From Cladosporium sp. IMV 00045 (Eukaryota > Ascomycota > Dothideomycetes > Cladosporiales > Cladosporiaceae), in contig MSJI02000646.1 in NCBI GenBank assembly GCA_001931905.2, positions 152,632-216,037 on the forward strand: DNA of 63,406 nucleotides. Reading direction: 5' to 3'. The notes beneath the pieces are model-generated. The model made no database searches. It was given only the letters and a program-made list of their open reading frames with translations, and was not told the origin of the DNA. The translations under genes and the position numbers were made by a program. Below are positions 34,315-46,107 of this stretch, piece by piece. Within the stretch, counting starts at the first letter, position 1, and each line of letters begins with the position of its first letter.

Positions 34315-36972
34315 CGCGAGAGACTCGCTGGATATGGCGGAGGCGCAAGAGTGGTCGTGGAAGAGATCACGGATCGGTTCACGGGTAAGGATACGTGCCT
34401 ATGCCCTGGCGAATGCTCTCCGCGTTTACTTCGCATGACATCTCGCGGTTGCGGCGCGGGCAGGAGTGTCGCTCATACAGACCACCACTTGTGCCGTTCA
34501 AGACTTGCGTGCCTTGGTATCGATTTGTCTTCGAGCAACGGATGCGCCGCCGATTGATTGTCCTCCCGAGCTTCTCTAACAATAGTCCGTCCGAACAAGA
34601 GGCGACCACGATAGAAGGTCACAGAGCAGCGGGAAGCGGCAGCGAGTCGCACGAGTAAGCGGGTAGATTGGCGAGGTGAAGCTGAAGGACGGCTGGGCGG
34701 AAGGGCGTGGCGGAGTCGCGGTAGGCTGCCGGAGGGAGCAAGCAAGGGAGCCGGGCAGAGCGATTGGGTTGCAATGATGATGGCACGGCTGGGCACAGGT
34801 GTGTTTGCGGGTGGATACAGGGCCGTCGTGGGCCGGGTAGGACGAGGGCGGCGAGCGTGGGAGGATGGAGGATATGGTAGGCGCGATTGATGAGAGAGCA
34901 GCTGCTGTTGACCGCTACGCAGGAGACGAAGCCGCAGGTTGGTGATGGTGAGGATGATGAGCTGGAGGGTGAGATTGAAAGTTGGAAGTGAGGTGAGGCG
35001 AAGCGAGGTGAGGTGTTCTCTCTCTACCTTGGGTGTGGTCTTGGGTCGAGCTGACGCGCAGCGAACCACAGGCTGTGCAGTGCGAGTCTTATGTGTCTCA
35101 GCCCTGCGCGCCGGTACCTGACTGGCTGGCGGCTGGAGCACGTTCTTTTCTTAGGTGACGGGCGGATGTGAAGGATGGAGAAATATTGGGCGGGGTGTGT
35201 GTGAATAAGAAAGTGCGTTCTGGGATGTGTGATATTAGGTTGGCGGTGGATATCAGTGGTGAGTAGTGAGTGGTGAGTTGTAGCTGATGAGTGGTGGTGG
35301 TGGTGACAGCATGAAAGAGATGGCGGCACACAGCACGACAACACGCACGACAGACAAACAGACAGAGACACACACACTCGCATGCGGGTCAGCAGTAGCT
35401 GTGCTGTGCAGTAGTCGACATGTACATGTATGTATGCGTCTATGTCTGCTTCCCGTCCTCGTCTTCGCCTTTGTAAAAATACCTTGCCCGACTTTATCAA
35501 TCAAGGGAATTGGCTCTAGCTGGGTCCTTTGCACCACTTCCCACTAGCAGGTCTAGTCAGAATCACCCTCAGCTCGGGCAGACTATAAACGACATGCTCC
35601 GCATCTCATCCCGGTCCAAGTGGCAACGATGTGGAGCGTGTGGATGCGCCATGGGCGCCACCAAACTCGGCCCGTCCAACGTTATGCTGCCTGTCAGCCC
35701 TTTCTTAGAAGTCCCCAAGTCACTTGTATGGAGGTGGTTAATATGATTGACTAACACTCCGTCGAATCAGAATATTCAATCTCTTGTTATTCTCTCTCGA
35801 TGCTGCAGCCGCACGAGCATTATCCCACGCATCCATCGGCACATCTGTCCCGCTCGCACAAGCCCTTCACTTACCACCCACAGCCACCCACCACCCCCGT
35901 GCCCATCTCATCCACACACACCCACAAAACCCGTGACGACGGCATGTGCATAACCAGACAACCTTTCCCTTAACCAAGAAGCAATAACCCAGCAAAAACT
36001 TCCCCCCTTCCCCAATCTCCTTCGCCTCCCCACCCCTCATCCACCAAAAGCTGCACGGCGTGCATGTCTCGAGGCTCTCCAATCTGTCTCTTCCGAGCGA
36101 CGTGCAGCAGAACGATGGCGCCACGCTCCGCCACGGGTGGCACTCTCCACCAGGCAACCCTCTTCGTCTGGCTGCACAAGCTGTGCAAGGAGCAAGGGTG
36201 CGGCCTGCCGATCTTTCGTCTATCATTCACTTCCCCCACCAACCGCGCAAAAAACCACATGTATCGAACTCGCCGTCGCCGTCGTGGATCGCATCGCCAC
36301 CACCGCTGCCGCTGTTCGCCGCAGTACAGACCAAGAGGCTCACAAGTTTGCGGCTGCCATGCGCGTCCTAACGACGATGCCCTATGTGATCCTGCGATTT
36401 GGCTCCCCTCTCCCCCCCGGTCGTACTAAACTGCGCTGTTGCACTGTGCAGCGCGGTACATGCCTCGTGCGTAGCGGCTTGTTTCTTTCTCCCACCCGCT
36501 GCTCGGTGGGAGGGTTGGTTCCACACACGTGATGGGGTGGGTGGGTGTGTATGTGGGTAGAGTGTTTATGTGCATGTGTGTGTGATTTGTTTGTGATTGT
36601 ATGTAGGTCGCCGCTTTTTTTTCGGGTTTGGTTTTGGGTTAGGGTGTTTCACCGCATTTCATGGTAATTTTCTATCAATGGGTCGTTGCACGTTTCGAGA
36701 TATCACGGTGATATCACTTCTATCGAGAATCTTAGATCTCGAAACAAATAACACGAAAACTAAAGATGATAAGCTGCATATATTGATCCGCTACCGCTTG
36801 TAGTAGATATGGAAATCTCAAATAATAAGTCGAAATAAACTCGAGCAATTTCTGAAAGCGATGACAGACCTGACAAACAGAGATAGACTGACCGAGACAG
36901 ACGAATCGAAATAGAGTCAAGCACATCACACCAACCATCGTCAACCCAAGAAGCAGAAATATATCCAAAACA
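34315..36972. other. Intergenic region upstream of OGT (right contig)
   Basis: 2.65 kb, holding the OGT promoter and the retropepsin 3' end. It parallels 21315-23908 with many small indels, a shorter GACA/CA microsatellite (about 35350-35380), and the conserved 50-codon block (listed separately). No other gene seen. Confidence 0.5.
35594..35746 (+). CDS. Possible 50-residue micro-ORF (second version)
   Basis: Encodes exactly the same 50 residues as 22614-22766; the only difference is a silent third-position change in the penultimate leucine codon. The frame stays open upstream for about 28 further codons, but there the two versions differ at many amino acids, so the conserved unit appears to begin at this ATG. 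Confidence 0.3.
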   Translation: MLRISSRSKWQRCGACGCAMGATKLGPSNVMLPVSPFLEVPKSLVWRWLI

Positions 36973-38798
36973 TCACACCAGCGAAGAAGAACCACTCACA
37001 GCATCATCGTGAAGCCTCCACCTCAATTTCAATTTCTCGCCGAAAAGCCTCGACCGTCCCTTCAGCAACGACGCCATCGCAGGTGAGGCAGGAGCGTTGG
37101 CGGGAGGCGACGGCGGCGGCGTTACAGAGAGATGTCCAACACCCTGAGCGCTCGCCGCCGGCGGCAGCGACGACGACGACAACGACGACGACGACGAGCT
37201 GCTCTGAGCAGAAGAAGAGTCCGACTCCGCTGGCCTTGAAGCCAGAAAGTGATGCCATCGAGCCAGGTGAGGTTTGAGAAAGGCCTCCCGCTGATCCTCC
37301 GGCAGCTGCTGGGCTTCCACTTTGGCCTTGCGGTAGAGTTGTAGCTCTTCGGCTTTTTGCTGGTGCCAGGTGATGGCGGTATCGGAATTGGGTGAGTTGT
37401 TGTTGGTGGGAGACTTTGCTGGTAGTGAAGCGTTAGTATCGTTGGAATTGTCAGTCTGGATAAAAGCATAGGAACAGACTTACTCGAATCAATACCTGAC
37501 TCCATCGATTGCCTGAGCACCTTGCTGACAAGCTTAATGATGTTGAAGATCCAGTCTATGCTCAGATCGTCTTCGCCCTCGTTCGTCCAGAAGTCCCCCT
37601 CATGCGTGACGAAGGCGTCCGTCGAGTTAAGGAAATCGTAACTCAATATCACTTCTTCCGCGAGGTCTTCAAGCACGTACATGTCAAGTCTTTCCCCGTG
37701 CTTGGCGAAGGAAGAATCATACTTCCACTCCATATTTCTGACAATTCCCGTTGTCGTGGCTGTGGAGCCGTCTGCGAATTCTAGAAGGATTTGATTGTGT
37801 TCGGAGGTGTCGACGTGAAACCCGTGCCTCTTCGCAAACGAAGCAGACATGACGGAGACGTCGGCGCCAGTGTCCGGCACTGCGCTTACATCGAAGCCGT
37901 TTAACTGGCCATCAACGTACTGATGCGAACCGAGAGAGCAGACTCTATTGTGCGTGAAGACCTTGCGGAGTCTCTGCTGAATGCGTTCTTTGAACCGACT
38001 GAGCGTCTGCGTAAGCTTGAGAAATGGACTGCCCAGGACGACGTCGTGAACACAGCTGGCCAGGACCTTGAAGTCCACTTGGTGGACTTTTGATTCTTCG
38101 GCGAAAGAGAAAGGCAGTGTCATCGTGCCCAATACCTTCACCATGGATCCGTTTCCAACCTTGATGCTTTCTCCCGTATCATCGCCCGCCTCGAAGCCGT
38201 GTTGTCGAGCATAGTCGATGTTGAGGAAGTTCGCGGCAGCGCCTGTATCTGGAAACGCGGACACAGTCTTACCTTCCAGGCGCGCTGGCACGGAAGGCTC
38301 GCGGATCAGACGTGAAGGTCTGGGTCGGTGAGATGGAGCGAATGCTCTATTTGAGCCCGCAGTATTGCTTTGCAGGAGGGATGCTGCTGGAGACAGAACT
38401 TCCAGTTGCGAAAGAGGACGCTGCAACCTCATGTAACTCTTATAATGTTTGTACAGCAAGGCTTTGTGCAACGCAGTAAGAACCTGCCATTGCCCAGGGC
38501 TCAGCGGCTTGTTTGAAGTCGAAGGATCATCATTAGGGGCCTCGACAGTCTGACGAGCGATTTCCCGAGCGAGTTGAAGTGATGTGTTCTCAATCTCATC
38601 GATGTAAAGAGTTACTCGCAAGGGATATGACCAGGACCAGAAATACCAGTCGTCTTCCGGGGAGCGCACCTTCCTTATCTCTAGGATCGTGAGAGGCATA
38701 TCTCCGATCTTGAAGCCTTGCTGACTCTGGAGATGCATGACAAATGGGCCATCATTCGCGGCTCGCAGACGATCCGTAAGCTCTGACTGTTGGTTCAT
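36973..38798 (-). CDS. Protein with two retropepsin-like aspartic protease domains (version B)
   Basis: Two exons (38798-37484, 37418-36973) give 586 residues. The protease part is about 80% identical to version A by eye: PDTGAAANF (D about 184) with DVVLGSPFL, and PDTGADVSVMS (D about 309) with EVILSYDFL. The stretch CSLGSHQYVDG and the second DTG region are nearly unchanged. The N-terminal ~165 residues (DDWYFWSWSYPLRVTLYIDE and following) do not align with version A beyond weak similarity near LYK..YK.YMRLQ. The C-terminus has a longer serine run than version A. Both catalytic aspartates are kept in both versions, which argues for a working gene. Confidence 0.82.
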
Positions 38799-39274
38799 GA
38801 TACTTTGTTAGTCTGCAGGCTCCATAGGGACAGTTCTCGTTCCTAGTTCATACCATTTTCCTCGCGGGAGGATCATATTGCCAGGCAGCTTGGGGAGAGG
38901 GATCCGCCATAACGCGAGCATGAACTAAACCCAACAGAACTCTGGTGAGTGCTGAGCCCTAGTAGATGGCATCCAGGTATCGAGATGTCTGACAAGCGTG
39001 GCGCGGATTGAATGAGGGGACGCCGACTTTTCGAAATGTCTTGTGAGAAAAAGAGAAGAGGTGGCGAAACCGACGAGGTCGTTTGCAGTTCCTCTCGAAA
39101 GCTTCGCCCCCAAAAAGGGGCTTAGGTACTCGGGGGCTGCGCCTTGCCAGCTCGACAACGCATCACGCCACCCAGGCCATTTGAGGCAGCCATGCATGCG
39201 AGCACTTCCGGTGCCTCAAACTATACCGGGCGAGCCATGCATCGTAGGTTCAAACGTCCCAAGAGACAACAACG
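38799..39274. promoter_or_regulatory. Divergent promoter, double retropepsin / DUF6594 (right contig)
   Basis: 476 bp between start codons. Some segments match 25850-26016 (for example around CTCGGGNGCTGCGCC and CCAGCTCG), while the half near the retropepsin start does not. Confidence 0.5.
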
Positions 39275-40273
39275 ATGGTCAACACCGCCAGACAAGGCTG
39301 GAGTTCCGCCCAAACCGACGGCTACCCAGCTCTCGCGGACTTTCTCGCCCAAGACGTTGACAACGAAACCTACGTTTTCCGCAAATTCGAGCGACTAGCA
39401 GCCAGAAACATCCTGTACCTTCAAGGCGAGCTGATAAAACTCGAAAGCGATGTTGATGCCCTGGAACGTGAAGCCAGAGATAGCACTGATCCAGATGTGC
39501 ATTTGTCGTTGAGATCCTGGGCTGAACTGGATGATAATTCTCAAGATCCGAAAAGGGAGTTTGAGAAGAAGGCCAAGAAGATTGCGGAGGATGTCGAGGT
39601 GAAGCTTAGAAAGTATTGTTAGTATGATCATTCACCTTGCGCATCGGTGTAAGTCTGATGATTGACAGAGAGCTTAGACGAAGTGCTCATGCTGCAACGC
39701 GACATCGCAATGCTTGAGTCTCCGAGCCCTCGCGTTCTCGCAGCTCTTCGAGAATGGATGAATCCCTCATCACATCCGACCAAAAGCCTGCCGAAACTCG
39801 ATGGTCGCGATGGAGACATGTTTCGAGACGATAACGACCTGGTCGCCCTCCATCCGCCTTCGGACAAAGACTTCCTGTCCAGAGTCTTGCGAGACCACTG
39901 GCCACTTCCCTCGCAGGTAGGTTGAGCAGTTTCACATCGTAATGTCGATTCCGCTAACGTCGAGCAGCATCTTTCACCGCACAAGTGGGATCCCTTCAGA
40001 CACTACCAAGAGCGCCACCTCAACTGGCTCGTGACTTCATTGAGCGTGATCATCGCCGCCATTCTGCTCACTTGCCCGATCGTCGTGCTTTACTTTGTGA
40101 CCAACCCAAACGCCCGCCTGGGCCTTGTCATCGCCTTCATCTTGCTGTTTGCACTGGGTCTGAGTCTGTCGACAAGCGCCAATCGAGACAGTATCTTCGC
40201 GGCCACGGCAGCCTATGCTGCTGTGCTGGTGGTGTTCGTGTCTGGGGATCTCGCTAATTCCAGTCAGTCGTAG
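39275..40273 (+). CDS. DUF6594 membrane protein (version B)
   Basis: Three exons (39275-39612, 39673-39916, 39968-40273) give 295 residues. The protein is over 90% identical to version A by eye and has the same three C-terminal hydrophobic segments. It lacks the seven residues encoded by the 21 extra bases near the start of version A and two residues near the C-terminus. The same unusual intron 1 choice (GTATTG donor, acceptor ending GAGAG) keeps it in frame; the AG four bases earlier would create a stop with the competing donor. Confidence 0.88.
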
Positions 40274-41579
40274 ACAAAAGAGTGATCGAAGACGAATGTC
40301 GGAAAAATGAGAAGCCGGTCGTGTGATTGAAAGTGATTGAAAGCCGCACCAGGCTGCTGAGTTGAATCGTATCGTGGGACTGCTTGTGAATGTGCTCCTC
40401 GCACAAGGATCTGTCAGAACCAAGTTGTCTCAATATAACATCTTCGTTCGACCAATCTTACGCATGCACCCACTGTATCAGTATCTATAGTGAAATGCAT
40501 ATCCGCGCAGAAGGACCTAGCAGAACCAAGTTCTTTCAATCAAAGTCTCCGTTAACCAATCTCGTGCATTTACCTATTGTATCAATGCTCGTCTTGAGTT
40601 GCGGTCTTATACTCCCGAGATCTGTGATCGTTTATTAGATGGAAGCTGTTCCAGGGAACGCATATAAGCCTCTTTCGGTTAGCTCATGAGTTAAGGCTCA
40701 TGCTTAAACATTTCCTGTCCAGATTGCCTGTCCAGATCAATCACTTGTTCTTTCGTTGTAAGAATATGCAACAGAAGGCGGGAGGTGGGCCCAGATGAAG
40801 AGTATATATTGAAGGAGACAAGATCGAAAGATTAACAATTCTTAGCGTAAAAATAAATAATGGCATCAAACTGACAACATATTGAAGAAATGTCCAAGAG
40901 GTTCTCTTGCCCGCCCCCCACACACTCAACTAAGAGCGCCAACTTGAGAACAAGCCAGGAGAGCGAGCCTTCTATTCCCGGCAAGCCAAAGAAATCTCCT
41001 TTTCTCATAAGAGAAATGGAGATTCCAAAGCAAGATGTTCAATCTACCAACGCTCCGTTCCTGCCCGTCCTATGTGAGAGGTCGGGCCGGGCAGATCCTA
41101 CGATCTGCATCGCTGGGGGTGTATGTGATTTCAAGTGTTGTGTTTTTGGAAGAGGGTGGTGGGAAATGTAAAGAGAATTGCTCGAGCCTTACATGCTACG
41201 AGCTGAGATAGGTGAGAATAGTGGTCAGTACAGACGAGAAAGAACCATGTGATAGGATTTCATCTCGCGTATGGAAAGCAGAAGCCAGGGGATCTAGGCA
41301 AAGCACTTTCGAGCACTTCGTTGTTTGCTTCAAGCCGTTTACCTCTTTTCTGTCTTTTTCGTTCGTTCCATCGGGATCGCATGGGCAAGTAAAGGAAACA
41401 AAGCCAACCTGAACCGCCGTGACCCAGGGCCGTGAAGCTCGTGTATTTTCTTTATTTCGTTTCCGTGTTCTTCGGGCAGTCAAAAGCAATTTGGTCGCTT
41501 GAACGAATCATTGCATGGATGCCTCGTTTGAGGCAAAATGAGTGACCCCTTTTCGCAAGAGGATTAATGGAGCATCCGT
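40274..41579. other. Convergent intergenic region, DUF6594-PRS5 (right contig)
   Basis: 1.3 kb without a recognisable gene. The segment 40430-40620 contains two imperfect copies of a roughly 130-bp sequence (near CAAGTTGTCTCAATATAACA and CAAGTTCTTTCAATCAAAGT), and only one equivalent is obvious in the middle contig (27120-27240). This accounts for part of the extra length here. Confidence 0.45.
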
Positions 41580-43530
41580 CTAGTATCGCTCAAAGTGGCG
41601 ATACAGGGCGCTGATGCTCTCACCGTGGTGGTTTCGGCGAATAGCCTCAGAGAGCAGACCGCTGACGTCGATGACGACAAGCTTCTTCATGTCCCTAGCC
41701 TCCGGCGGGATCGCGTATGAGTTGGTGACGATGACCTTCTCAATCTCGTCACACTTGTCGAGTTCCCGCAGGGCATCGCCGCCAAAGATACCGTGCGTCG
41801 CCATGCAGTAGACCTTGGTTGCACCGCCACGTTTTACACAGGTTTCTGCAGCGGCGATCCAAGAACCAGCCTTGTCGATCATGTCGTCGATGATGATCAC
41901 AGGCTTGTCGCGGACATTGCCAACGAGGGTGATGGTAGTCTCAATTTCTGGGTTGTGAAGAGCTTCCTCTTCTTCCTCGTCGGAAGCAGCAGCGTCACCA
42001 GTGCCACCAATGCCAGGCGCGCCGCGGCGAGACGAGGCGACTGACGTGAAGCTTTGAGTCATGGCATCGGGCAAGTCATCTTCGCTGGAGGTGCGCTGGC
42101 CATTGGGCTGCTGCTGAGAGAAGCCAGAGTTGATAGACATATTCGGAGATGGAGCATCGTCGTCAACAAGGTGGCCGTGGATCAGGCGACCAGTGATAAC
42201 ATCGCGGGCTCTCTGTTTAAGGTCAGCAGTTGATCAAAAGAATATCTCCAAGACAAGAAAACTAACCTCGTCTTCATCCTCGGATCCACCAGGACTCTCA
42301 TAACCGTCCTCATCCGTGTTAGGTTGCACAACACCAATTGCCGTAGGGTTCCTGCGGAGGAGAGGTGGCTGAGGCGGCTCTGGACTGTCAATCGAGTCGA
42401 GGCGCGTAGAGGTACGAGCCAGCGGACTCGACGGTGTCTCGTTGCCGTTGACGAGACGGCTGCGAACGCCAGGGTTCATGCTTGTTACAGCACGAGGTCT
42501 CTCAGGGCGCGAAGGACGGCGTTCACGCTCGTGGCTTTGAGATTGATCGAAGCTGACGTTTGAGCTCGTCCTGTGACGCGTAGCAAAGTCCTGCTCGATC
42601 GGCTCGGAGCCACTTTGGCTCTGTGAGCCAGTTTGTGAGCCAGTGATGTCCGAGTGGGTGTAGATCTGCTGCGGTTCAGCCTCCTCCAAGTGGTGGCTAT
42701 CAGCCATGCCATCAAGACCCGTGGGGTCAATGATAGCGCTGTTCATCATGCTGTTGTTGCATGTGTTCCAGGGCCTACGCCTGTCGGTGGTGATGATACC
42801 GAAGCTGAGCTTCAGCGCATCGGCCATTGATGTGACCCTCTTCGATCCACCGGGATTTTTGCTGACCACAACTGACTCGGGCCAGTCATGCACGTGCATC
42901 TTGATCCATTTGGCCAGTAAAGGCTCAGCAACCAGATTGTCCACAGGGCACTTGAAGAAACCTTGCATCTGGCTCGCGTGCAAGTCAATGGTGATGACAT
43001 GGTTTACACCGGCGATGTGCATGAGGTTTGCCAGCATGCGGGCGGTGATGGCACCTCTGTGGCTCTTCTTCTTCGACTGGCGAGAGTACGGGAAGTATGG
43101 GACGACGGCTAGCGAGGATGTTAGCTCGTCATCCCGCACGCGACCAAAGGCAGGCGTCGAGTCTCACCCGTTATGGACTTGGAGGATCCGCCCTTGCAGG
43201 CATTGATCATGATGAGCATTTCCATGACATTGTCATTGATCCTGACCAGTCAGTATCGCCAGTGGCACGGAACTCGGGTGATCTTACTGGCTGCTGCCGC
43301 TCTGCACGATGAAGACATCCTTATCACGGACAGAAGTCTCTGCAAGGCGGTGTTAGCAGTGCAGCGAGGGCCGGTAGATGCGCACGCGGCGACTGACTGA
43401 TCTCGACGCTGGTCTCGCCATTGGCGAACTTGCGAAGTTCGACTTCGCTGCGGTTGAGACCGAGGCGCTCGCAAATGCTGTCCACCAGCAGAGGGTGGGA
43501 AGAACCGGAGAAGATGCAGGTCTGACGCAT
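41580..43530 (-). CDS. PRS5: Ribose-phosphate pyrophosphokinase, PRS5 type, complete
   Basis: Five exons (43530-43398, 43339-43288, 43241-43168, 43108-42267, 42212-41580) give 577 residues. PRPP synthetase makes PRPP from ribose 5-phosphate and ATP for nucleotide, His and Trp synthesis. Seen: MRQTCIFSGSSHPLLVDSIC at the start, RDKDVFIVQSGS, VPYFPYSRQSKKKSHRG, VITIDLHASQMQGFF, then a ~265-residue insertion (about 199-463) rich in S, R, P and E. The PRPP loop IIIDDMIDKAGS departs from the usual DDMxDTxGT, and GESISALYRHFERY ends the protein. The long insertion is a hallmark of yeast Prs5, which works in heteromers and links to cell-wall-integrity signalling. A frame-open Met 34 codons upstream is not family-like. 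Confidence 0.92.
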
Positions 43531-45186
43531 GGTTTCGGTTGGCGCGCGTGCTTGCAGACTCGGGTCAGGAGGGAGTGAACTCGAGCCAAAGCGGAGGAGC
43601 TGATCTATGGGTTCTGAGGTGATGATACCCAAAGAGGCATGCTTTGATTAGAGGAGGATTGGTAGGATTGAGATAGGCGGTTGGAGACCAGACTGAGGTG
43701 GTGTGGTCTACATGGTGAACACAATTTCTTTCGAAGCTCTGCCGGGCGCGGGCAAGAGCTTTTTGCATTTTCCCTGGCGTGCTTACGTCAAGCCGCTAGT
43801 CTGTTCTGGGAAAGAAGCTAACCGCAGCCAGTAGATCGAGCACGCGACATGAAGTTGACAAGTGAATGCAAGGCATGTGAGGGTGAAGTGAAGGGGATAT
43901 ATACATGTGCCTGAGGTACCTTGAAGATGCTGAATGTGTTTATATCGTTGTGTAACTGCTGAGGGCGGGGCAAGTCGTGATTAGCACATGTCAGGGGACC
44001 TATGTATGTATATAGACACGCTGTGATCAATGGTGCTGCCGATACAAAGAAATGGGGACTTCCCCTCCATGCAGTGATGCCTCACTATAGCAAGCATCCA
44101 TGAATACAAGACGCCACAAGCAAACTCGTCTTTGGTGTCGAAGGCAGTCAATATCAGAAACAGTAGACTATCATCAGTCACTGCTATTTTGCGATCTTGC
44201 ATCTGTACGGCTTGTCTGAAAGTTGTCTCATGGCCTAAAGATCCTTATCAGTTTCGAGTAATCAGACATCGGATTGGATTTGTAGCTTCCAGATGCTCGT
44301 GCTTTCAAATCGTCTGATCACTGGGTAAGGCATTTTGATATAGAAAGTGACATCTTGAGGGAGGGCACGGTACGCTCACAAAGACATTGTTTGCCCTATG
44401 GCGAACTTGTTTTCCAGTGCATTATTGTTGGAGCCAGCCTTTCATACAGAAACTTGTCTCTGAACGGATGCCACATGTAGAGATCCAAATTGCAGCGATA
44501 CCAGTGGCCATCAGAGGTGCCGCGTACGCCTATCATCAGACGCCCTCCTCTTGGGTATGGGCGTCGGGCCAGTAGCAAAAAGTTAATGTTTCCGAGAGTA
44601 AACAAGCAAACATGTGTCCGGTCCTCGTAAGTAGTAGTATGAAGCCTGCGCGTAAGGAGTGAATGACCGCATTTGTCGAGGTGGCATTCAGCATTCAACG
44701 AGATCAAAATTGATTCTAGATCTTTCCGGCCATGACGATATGGCTATTTTAGTGGCAAGTCTGGCGTGATGCTACCAGCAGCGAACAGGAAACAAGAAAG
44801 ATCTCCCTCCTCCTCTCCAAACAGCTGTTCCACCCACCGACTGCACGGACACGACGAACGTCATCCGCAAGCCTCTCGTGCCCCACCCCTGCCCTGCTAG
44901 GAGCTATTTCGCAGAAAGGACACCTCACACACACTCATCACTTTACCTTGCCTTACCCACTGCTCTTCTTCGCAAGTCAAGTCACCGCCGCTGCCTGTGC
45001 TCGACGTCCACTCTTCTCCCTGCAAGAAGCCCTTTCATCTTCTTACAATCACCAACCACCAGGCAAGCGAGCGACCCCTAGTCACCTTGTCACCTCGTTT
45101 CCCATCCCCACCCTACTACTACCAAGCCTTATCTGCAGCGTTCATCGCACAAATAAACAAATCCACCACCTACCACCACCACTAAA
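43531..45186. other. Divergent intergenic region between PRS5 and POM33-like gene
   Basis: 1.65 kb between divergent genes, so both promoters are here. The last 300 bp (44880-45186) are C/T- and CCA-rich, like a leader for the downstream gene. No gene found. Confidence 0.5.
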
Positions 45187-46107
45187 ATGGCACCTCCTCC
45201 TCCTGGCCAGACTGCCCAGCAGCGCCTCATCGCGCTCGCTCAGACTCTCCAGTTCGCCTGGTTCGCCGGCCACGTGACTCTGTTGCTCTGCACCCTCCGT
45301 TACGGCCTGAGCTACATCACTTTCAACTCTGCCAGCCGCTGGGCCCGTTTCTCCTACCGCACTGCTTTCCTCGCCGCCGCCGTCACCTATGGCATTGTCG
45401 TCTTCAAGGGCTACCGCGCCCGCGCGAAGAGCGGAAAGGGCCAAGGCAGCCCTCTCCAGCTGATCGCCGACGAGAACGTGCAATACCTTGGTGAGTCAAA
45501 GAAGAGGCACACATGCAGCTCAACGCGCATTCTTGCCGACACTCAAACTCGTTCAATCCACTAACACTTTCCAGCTATGGCCCTTGTCTGGCTCTTCTCC
45601 CGCCAGATCCCTCTCGCCCTCCTCCCGTTCACCGTCTACAGCATCTTCCACGTCGCGACCTACACCCGCGGCATCCTCCTCCCCACTCTCCAGCCGCAGC
45701 CCGCCGTGCCCGCTGGCCAGAAGCCTGCCTCTTCCGGTCTGTCTGAGACCATCGGCCGCTTCGTCAAGGACTACTATGACGCCAGCATGTCCCTGGTCGC
45801 TGCTCTTGAGCTGACCCTGTGGTTCCGCATCCTCGGCTCTGCCATCATCTTCCAGCGTGGCTCTTGGATCCTCCTTGTCATCTACACCGTCTTCCTGCGC
45901 ACCCGCATCTCCCAGAGCACTTTCGTCCAGGGCATGCTCCGCCAGGCCGGTGCCCGCGGTGACGCCCTTGCCAACCGCCAAGACGCCCCGCCCGCGGCCC
46001 GCCAGGCCTGGGACCAGTTCAAGGGCATTGCCAAGCAGGCTCACGACGCCACTGACATCGGTCGCTACGTCGGTGGTGCCGCCCCCGTGCAGAAGAAGGC
46101 GTCTTAA
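45187..46107 (+). CDS. POM33/TMEM33 family membrane protein
   Basis: Two exons (45187-45490, 45575-46107) give 278 residues. It begins APPPPGQTAQQRLIALAQTL and has hydrophobic segments at about 20-45, 58-75, 102-130 and 178-205 (SWILLVIYTVFLRTRISQS). This is the Tmemb_185/UPF0121 pattern of yeast Pom33/Per33 and fission-yeast Tts1. Those proteins sit in the ER and nuclear envelope, shape curved membrane and help distribute nuclear pores. The Ala-rich, polar C-terminal part (PPAARQAWDQFKGIAKQAHD) is likely amphipathic. Alternatives are few; family confidence is high, the specific pore role is inferred. Confidence 0.88.

Larger units (their letters stand above)
30048..43377. repeat. Right-contig version of the OGT-PRS5 region
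   Basis: Counterpart of about 17048-30027. The offset grows from about 13.00 kb to 13.35 kb, so this version is some 350 bp longer, mostly in intergenic DNA and the retropepsin N-terminal region. Confidence 0.8.
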
